Shown here piece after piece: positions 60,484 through 64,000 of a stretch of 64,000 bases of DNA; the stretch's first letter is position 1; each line of letters begins with the position of its first letter. A program made the position numbers and the translations under genes. Under the pieces are notes generated by a model, which worked only from the letters and a program-made list of their open reading frames with translations, was not told the origin of the DNA and did no database searches. This DNA is from Psychrobacter aquaticus CMS 56 (GTDB lineage Bacteria > Pseudomonadota > Gammaproteobacteria > Pseudomonadales > Moraxellaceae), in NCBI RefSeq assembly GCF_000471625.1, contig NZ_AUSW01000030.1, positions 62,001 to 126,000 of the forward strand, written 5' to 3'.

Positions 60484-61218
60484 CTATCCTATGGTCGATT
60501 GACGGTGGGTTGTTTGACGGCTCAGCTTTTTGGCATAACGTGCCGCTGGATTGGCGCGCCATTCAAGCCACATCATAAAGCCGGTAATCAACATGGTCAG
60601 ACCCAAATAAATAATCGCCGCTGCCATATAAAAGGTAAATGGCTGCTGCGTGGATTGTGCCGCACGCGATGACTGGTACATAATGTCTTTGAGACCAACC
60701 ACCGAGACTAAAGCAGTATCTTTGAGTAAAACCAAAAATAAATTGCCCAATCCGGGTAAGGCGATTTGCCAAACCTGTGGTAAGGTGACACGATAAAACG
60801 TCTGCAAAGGACGCATACCTATCGCTTGCGACGCCTCTCGCTGTCCTATCGGAATCTCTTGAATAGACATGCGAAAGATTTCGGTTGCATAAGCACCAAA
60901 CGCAATAGACAACGCCATCACGCCGCCCCAAAAGGCACTGATCTCAACATATTCGTTATAGCCGAATTTTTTGAGAATCGTCATTAGCAGCATAGAGCCG
61001 CCATAATAGATAAACAGTACCAATAACAACTCTGGAATACCACGCATTGTCGCTGTATACACAGTCGCAATCTTACGCAGCAGCCAGATATTAGACAGCT
61101 TAGCTGTGGCACCGAGCAGCCCCAAAGCCATGCCGATGACTAAGCTGGTTATGGTAAGCTTGATGGTAACGCTAGCGCCGCTCAGTAGTAGCGCGCCAAA
61201 TCCTTGTAAGTCAAACAC
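60484..61218 (-). CDS. Polar amino-acid ABC transporter permease (HisQ/ArtQ-like)
   Basis: An inner membrane permease of 244 aa. N-terminal helices start GASVTIKLTITSLVIGMALG, and the EAA loop is EIFRMSIQEIPIGQREASQAIGM. The start codon is GTG at 61218, the only start consistent with the family N-terminus, with AGTGGA upstream. A terminator lies between it and the upstream binding-protein gene, so it has its own promoter or depends on readthrough. Confidence 0.9.
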   Translation of the reverse strand: MFDLQGFGALLLSGASVTIKLTITSLVIGMALGLLGATAKLSNIWLLRKIATVYTATMRGIPELLLVLFIYYGGSMLLMTILKKFGYNEYVEISAFWGGVMALSIAFGAYATEIFRMSIQEIPIGQREASQAIGMRPLQTFYRVTLPQVWQIALPGLGNLFLVLLKDTALVSVVGLKDIMYQSSRAAQSTQQPFTFYMAAAIIYLGLTMLITGFMMWLEWRANPAARYAKKLSRQTTHRQSTIG

Positions 61219-61573
61219 AATTATCCACTCAGTCTCTTTATATTAGCAATTTGCAAAATATGAGTTAAAAGAATCAGCATCAATGCTGAGCGCTGCTGAT
61301 AATCGTATTTTATACCAAATAGACAGGGATTCTTGGCGTCATAGATAGAGGCAAAGTAGATACGATTATCACTGCGAAAATTGACACAGTAGAAATGAGC
61401 GCTGATTTTATCATAATCGCTGCGCGCTATGTTAATACTCACATGTAAAAGCTGTGCCTAAATAGACACTTATCTTCTCAAAAGTACATTAAATCAGCCA
61501 AATTGACACGAACCAAGCGGTCAATATTGGTCTTTCCGGCGATTTTTATATTCCAACCATTTTTATAAAAGAA
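61219..61573. other. Gap before HisQ-like permease gene, no supported gene
   Basis: About 350 bp between the terminator and the GTG start. A 73-codon minus-strand frame exists at 61221-61442, without a ribosome site or recognisable product, and I do not call it. The permease promoter is expected here, but I could not place it. Confidence 0.4.
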
Positions 61574-61608
61574 CAAAAAAGGATATCGCTATTGAAGCAA
61601 TATCCCTT
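61574..61608 (-). terminator. Terminator after the first binding-protein gene
   Basis: On the minus strand GGGATATTGC and GCGATATCC pair around TTCAATA, followed by TTTTTTG, about 80 bp past the stop codon. Confidence 0.75.
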
Positions 61609-61688
61609 TCATTGAACTAACATAAGCACCAGTGTTCTCCTAGTTGAGATTTAAAGAGTCACTGGTTGAAATTTGAGAATTTTCACGT

Positions 61689-62603
61689 TTACTTGGTGGG
61701 TGTTTCAGGTATCTTAGCATCAGTACTGGTATCTGCCGTTGCGCTGCTCGCTGGAACCGCAAAATACTTTTGATTGATGTCATCATAAATGCCATTGGCT
61801 TTGATATTAGCTAACGACTGATTAATTTTCGCTTGCAACGCATCACCTGGACGCACGGCGATGGCAAAATTATCATTGATATCAACCTCTTCGCCTTTGA
61901 GCGCGTAATCACTGCCCGATGTCGTACCAAGCCATTCTAGTGCAGGCAGTTTGTCAGAGACCATCGCATCAACACGCTCTGAACTCAAATCCAAGAACGC
62001 ATTGCTCAACGTATCATAAAGCTTCATATCAGCTTTGGGATACGCCGTCTCAAGCCACTGCGAAGAGATGGTCGAACGCTGGGCAGCAATAGAGTTCGAA
62101 TTGATATCGCTGCTATTGCTGGGATCAAAATCGCTGTCTTTTTTGGCCAAAAACACCAACGTATTGCTAAAATAAGGCTCCGTAAAGCTAACCTGTTGCT
62201 CACGCTCGGGAGTCACGGACATGGCCGCTACAATCGCGTCATATTTACCCGCTTTTAAACCCGGAATGATACCGTCCCAATCTTGTGCGCTAATGTCACA
62301 AGTCACTTTCATATCGGCACAGAGTGCGTTGGCAATCTCCACATCAAAACCGCCAAGGGTGCCATCAGCATTGGTATAATTAAAGGGTGCATACGCGCCT
62401 TCAGTAGCAATACGTAACACCTCGCCCGTCGCTACCTCATCTTGAGTGGCCGCAACATTAGTCTCATTTTGACCATTACTACAACCTACCAAAGCCAAAA
62501 GCATCGACATCGCCATTACAGGTACTGAAAAACGTCGCACCTTTGCCTCATTGCTGACTGAGTTATTGGCGATTGCACGGTATTGGTCAAAAGGTTTGTT
62601 CAT
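61689..62603 (-). CDS. Polar amino-acid binding lipoprotein 1
   Basis: Solute-binding protein family 3, 304 aa. AAGGA precedes the ATG at 62603. The signal runs to the lipobox ALVGC (about Cys41), after a longer than usual polar N-terminus. Mature motifs are LRIATEGAYAPFNYTNADG, GFDVEIANALCADM, QDWDGIIPGLKAGKYDAIVA and SVTPEREQQVSFTEPYF, the lysine/arginine/histidine-type pattern. It is paralogous to the two following binding proteins. Confidence 0.92.
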   Translation of the reverse strand: MNKPFDQYRAIANNSVSNEAKVRRFSVPVMAMSMLLALVGCSNGQNETNVAATQDEVATGEVLRIATEGAYAPFNYTNADGTLGGFDVEIANALCADMKVTCDISAQDWDGIIPGLKAGKYDAIVAAMSVTPEREQQVSFTEPYFSNTLVFLAKKDSDFDPSNSSDINSNSIAAQRSTISSQWLETAYPKADMKLYDTLSNAFLDLSSERVDAMVSDKLPALEWLGTTSGSDYALKGEEVDINDNFAIAVRPGDALQAKINQSLANIKANGIYDDINQKYFAVPASSATADTSTDAKIPETPTK

Positions 62604-62683
62604 GATCGTCCTTGGTATTTACATGTGAAAATAAGGCTCATCGCTTTGGTTAACTTGGTTGCTTGGATTAACCTTGTTACTTT

Positions 62684-62722
62684 AATTAACAGCTATAGGT
62701 AAATACCCATAGCCGTTAATCC
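62684..62722 (-). terminator. Hairpin after the second binding-protein gene
   Basis: ATTAACAGCTATAGG and CCCATAGCCGTTAAT pair well with a 6-base loop, but only a weak T-tract follows on the minus strand. A probable weak terminator or stabilising hairpin. Confidence 0.55.
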
Positions 62723-62749
62723 TAGCATTTATAGCGATGAGCTGACATA

Positions 62750-63709
62750 TCAGTTAGTGGCGGCTTCCGCTTGCTCTTCTGTGGCGATGATGGCATTGGC
62801 ATCGCTGTTGGCGGCATCACCTTCAACCACCATGACTTCTTTTACGTCAGTGGTTGCCACTGCTTTTTGAGCGGCAGCCGTTGAGCTGGTGCCAAAATAG
62901 CTGCCAGTGATTTGGTCATAAGTACCATTATCTTTTAGCTCAGCCAAGGCTTTGTTGAACTTGGCGACCAGTGGATCTCCTTTACGAAACGCAATACCCA
63001 TCGCATCTTCGTCAGTGCTGATTTCTTGTCCTTTCACTTCATAGTCTTTACCAGCATCCGTTTTTAACCAATCGATACCAGTGACTTTGTCAGACATCAT
63101 CGCTCGTACACGGCCTGACGTTAGATCCAAATAGGCATTGTCTTGGGTGTCATAGAGCTTGATATCTGCGTTGGCATGCTCATCTTGCAAGTATTGTGAG
63201 GAGACCGTTGAGCGCTGTGACGCAATGGGTTGGCCTTCTAAATCTGCCACACTGATGTCGTCGCCTTTTTTACCAATTAAAATGATACCGCTGTGAAAGT
63301 ACGGATCTGTGAATTCAACCACTTCTTTGCGCTCAGGCGTGATCGACATGCCAGCGATAATCGCATCAAATTTTTGCGCGTTTAGTCCTGGAATCAGACC
63401 ATCCCAATCTTGTGAAATGACTTCACACTCCGCCTGCATTTGCGCACATAAAGCATCGACCAGCTCAATTTCGTAGCCAATCAATTTGCCATCAGCGTCG
63501 GTATAGCTAAATGGTTTGTAGCTTGATTCGGTGGCTATTTTTATGCTCATCGGCGCATCGGTTGCGGTATCAGCTGTAGCACCATCTTCTGGCGTTGAGC
63601 TATTGTTACAACCAGCCAGCATAAGCATAGCGGCACTTAATGGCGCAAGCCAAAGTGTCTTGGTTTTTAGCATTTTGGTTTTGTGTGATGATGCCATAGA
63701 TATTGTCAT
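62750..63709 (-). CDS. Polar amino-acid binding lipoprotein 2
   Basis: Solute-binding protein family 3, about 319 aa from the ATG at 63709, which has GAGGGA about 9 bases upstream; an in-frame Met at 63733 lacks one. The signal ends in lipobox MLAGC. Motifs parallel the first paralogue: IATESSYKPFSYTDADG, GYEIELVDALCAQM, QDWDGLIPGLNAQKFDAIIAG and SITPERKEVVEFTDPYF. The C-terminus has an extra acidic Ala-rich tail of about 40 residues. The third paralogue ends 50 bp upstream, so the two are probably one transcript. Confidence 0.92.
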   Translation of the reverse strand: MTISMASSHKTKMLKTKTLWLAPLSAAMLMLAGCNNSSTPEDGATADTATDAPMSIKIATESSYKPFSYTDADGKLIGYEIELVDALCAQMQAECEVISQDWDGLIPGLNAQKFDAIIAGMSITPERKEVVEFTDPYFHSGIILIGKKGDDISVADLEGQPIASQRSTVSSQYLQDEHANADIKLYDTQDNAYLDLTSGRVRAMMSDKVTGIDWLKTDAGKDYEVKGQEISTDEDAMGIAFRKGDPLVAKFNKALAELKDNGTYDQITGSYFGTSSTAAAQKAVATTDVKEVMVVEGDAANSDANAIIATEEQAEAATN

Positions 63710-63759
63710 GTTTGCTATTCCCTCATGTTGCAATCAGAAGATGATGAACCAATAGAAAT

Positions 63760-64000
63760 TTATTGACCAAAGTTCGCTTGTTCAAGACGTGCCAGCTCAC
63801 CATTACTACGGATTTCGCTCAGTGCCTTATTAAAATCGTCTCTAAGTGCGTCACCCTTACGAACAGCAATGGCAATATTATCGTCATTGTCAATTTCGTC
63901 ACCAACGATACCAAAGCCTTCAGGGTTGTCTGCTAACCATGATTTGGCAGAAACTTTTTCAGCCAATACCGCATCGCTACGACCAGATTTTAGATCCAAA
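63760..64000 (-). CDS. Polar amino-acid binding protein 3 (3' part, runs off window)
   Basis: The last 79 or so codons of a third family 3 binding protein: DLKSGRSDAVLAEKVSAKSW, then GDEIDNDDNIAIAVRKGDAL, DDFNKALSEIRSNGE. This aligns with the C-terminal lobe of the other two, which have LDLSSERVDAMVSDKL and AVRPGDALQAKINQSLANIK. The frame is open to the window edge, so the 5' part lies outside. Confidence 0.88.
   Translation of the reverse strand, partial: LDLKSGRSDAVLAEKVSAKSWLADNPEGFGIVGDEIDNDDNIAIAVRKGDALRDDFNKALSEIRSNGELARLEQANFGQ

Noticed and set aside
61221-61442. A 73-codon minus-strand frame just upstream of the HisQ-like gene
   Set aside because: No ribosome site, no recognisable domain, and it fills a promoter region; likely chance.

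Overview
The window looks like chromosomal DNA of a Moraxellaceae gammaproteobacterium, most likely Psychrobacter. This is inferred from moderate GC content, AT-rich gaps, and the protein families and gene orders (lepA-lepB-DUF4845-rnc-era-recO-pdxJ, smc-zipA-ligA, a liu leucine-degradation block). I ran no database search, so the genus is an inference. Most of the window is core chromosome with dense genes. No prophage, CRISPR array or complete insertion sequence was seen.

Layout. 1-3.6 kb: 5' part of typA/bipA, an OmpA-type porin and an orphan type IV pilin-like protein. 3.6-11 kb: a minus-strand run of LepA, LepB, a DUF4845 protein, RNase III, Era, RecO and PdxJ. 11.2-11.9 kb: tRNA-Met(CAT) and RNase P RNA. 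11.9-16.2 kb: bioA-bioD, a YfhL-type ferredoxin, coaD and smpB. 16.2-23.3 kb: a RarD-like permease divergent from an Lrp regulator, three lipoproteins and a YgiQ radical-SAM protein. 23.3-34.7 kb: a TPR/DUF2971 gene coupled to ligA, then zipA, a long smc, a possible PD-(D/E)XK gene and a TSUP permease. 34.8-36.7 kb: birA and coaX.

36.8-45.8 kb is a minus-strand isovalerate/leucine block: acyl-CoA ligase, methylcrotonyl-CoA carboxylase beta, methylglutaconyl-CoA hydratase, carboxylase alpha, HMG-CoA lyase and isovaleryl-CoA dehydrogenase. Together these convert isovaleryl-CoA to acetoacetate and acetyl-CoA. BirA, encoded nearby, would biotinylate the alpha subunit, and bioA/bioD contribute to biotin synthesis. 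46-49 kb: a rubredoxin-reductase-like flavoprotein, a DJ-1/PfpI protein and a PaiB-like protein. 49-52.5 kb: a complete GltIJKL-type amino-acid ABC transporter. 52.9-58.7 kb: Hsp33, a lipoprotein, a lipase-like hydrolase and PhoX. 58.9-64 kb: a fumarylacetoacetase-family enzyme, two polar amino-acid permeases and three tandem paralogous binding proteins (the third cut by the window end), with no ATPase in view.

The most interesting unexplained structure is in the gaps. One short repeat family is bounded by TATAGTC-like ends and often has a TTGCTTGCTGTGCC core. It recurs at about 6.5, 14.4, 15.4, 18.0, 41.1 and 46.1 kb, with fragments at 22.7, 42.0 and 44.0 kb. In one copy the core is inverted relative to its ends. 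A second family has AGGGCGTGTCATCA ends. It includes a 175-bp MITE-like element whose end supplies the coaD stop codon, and a fold-back hairpin between lepB and the DUF4845 gene.
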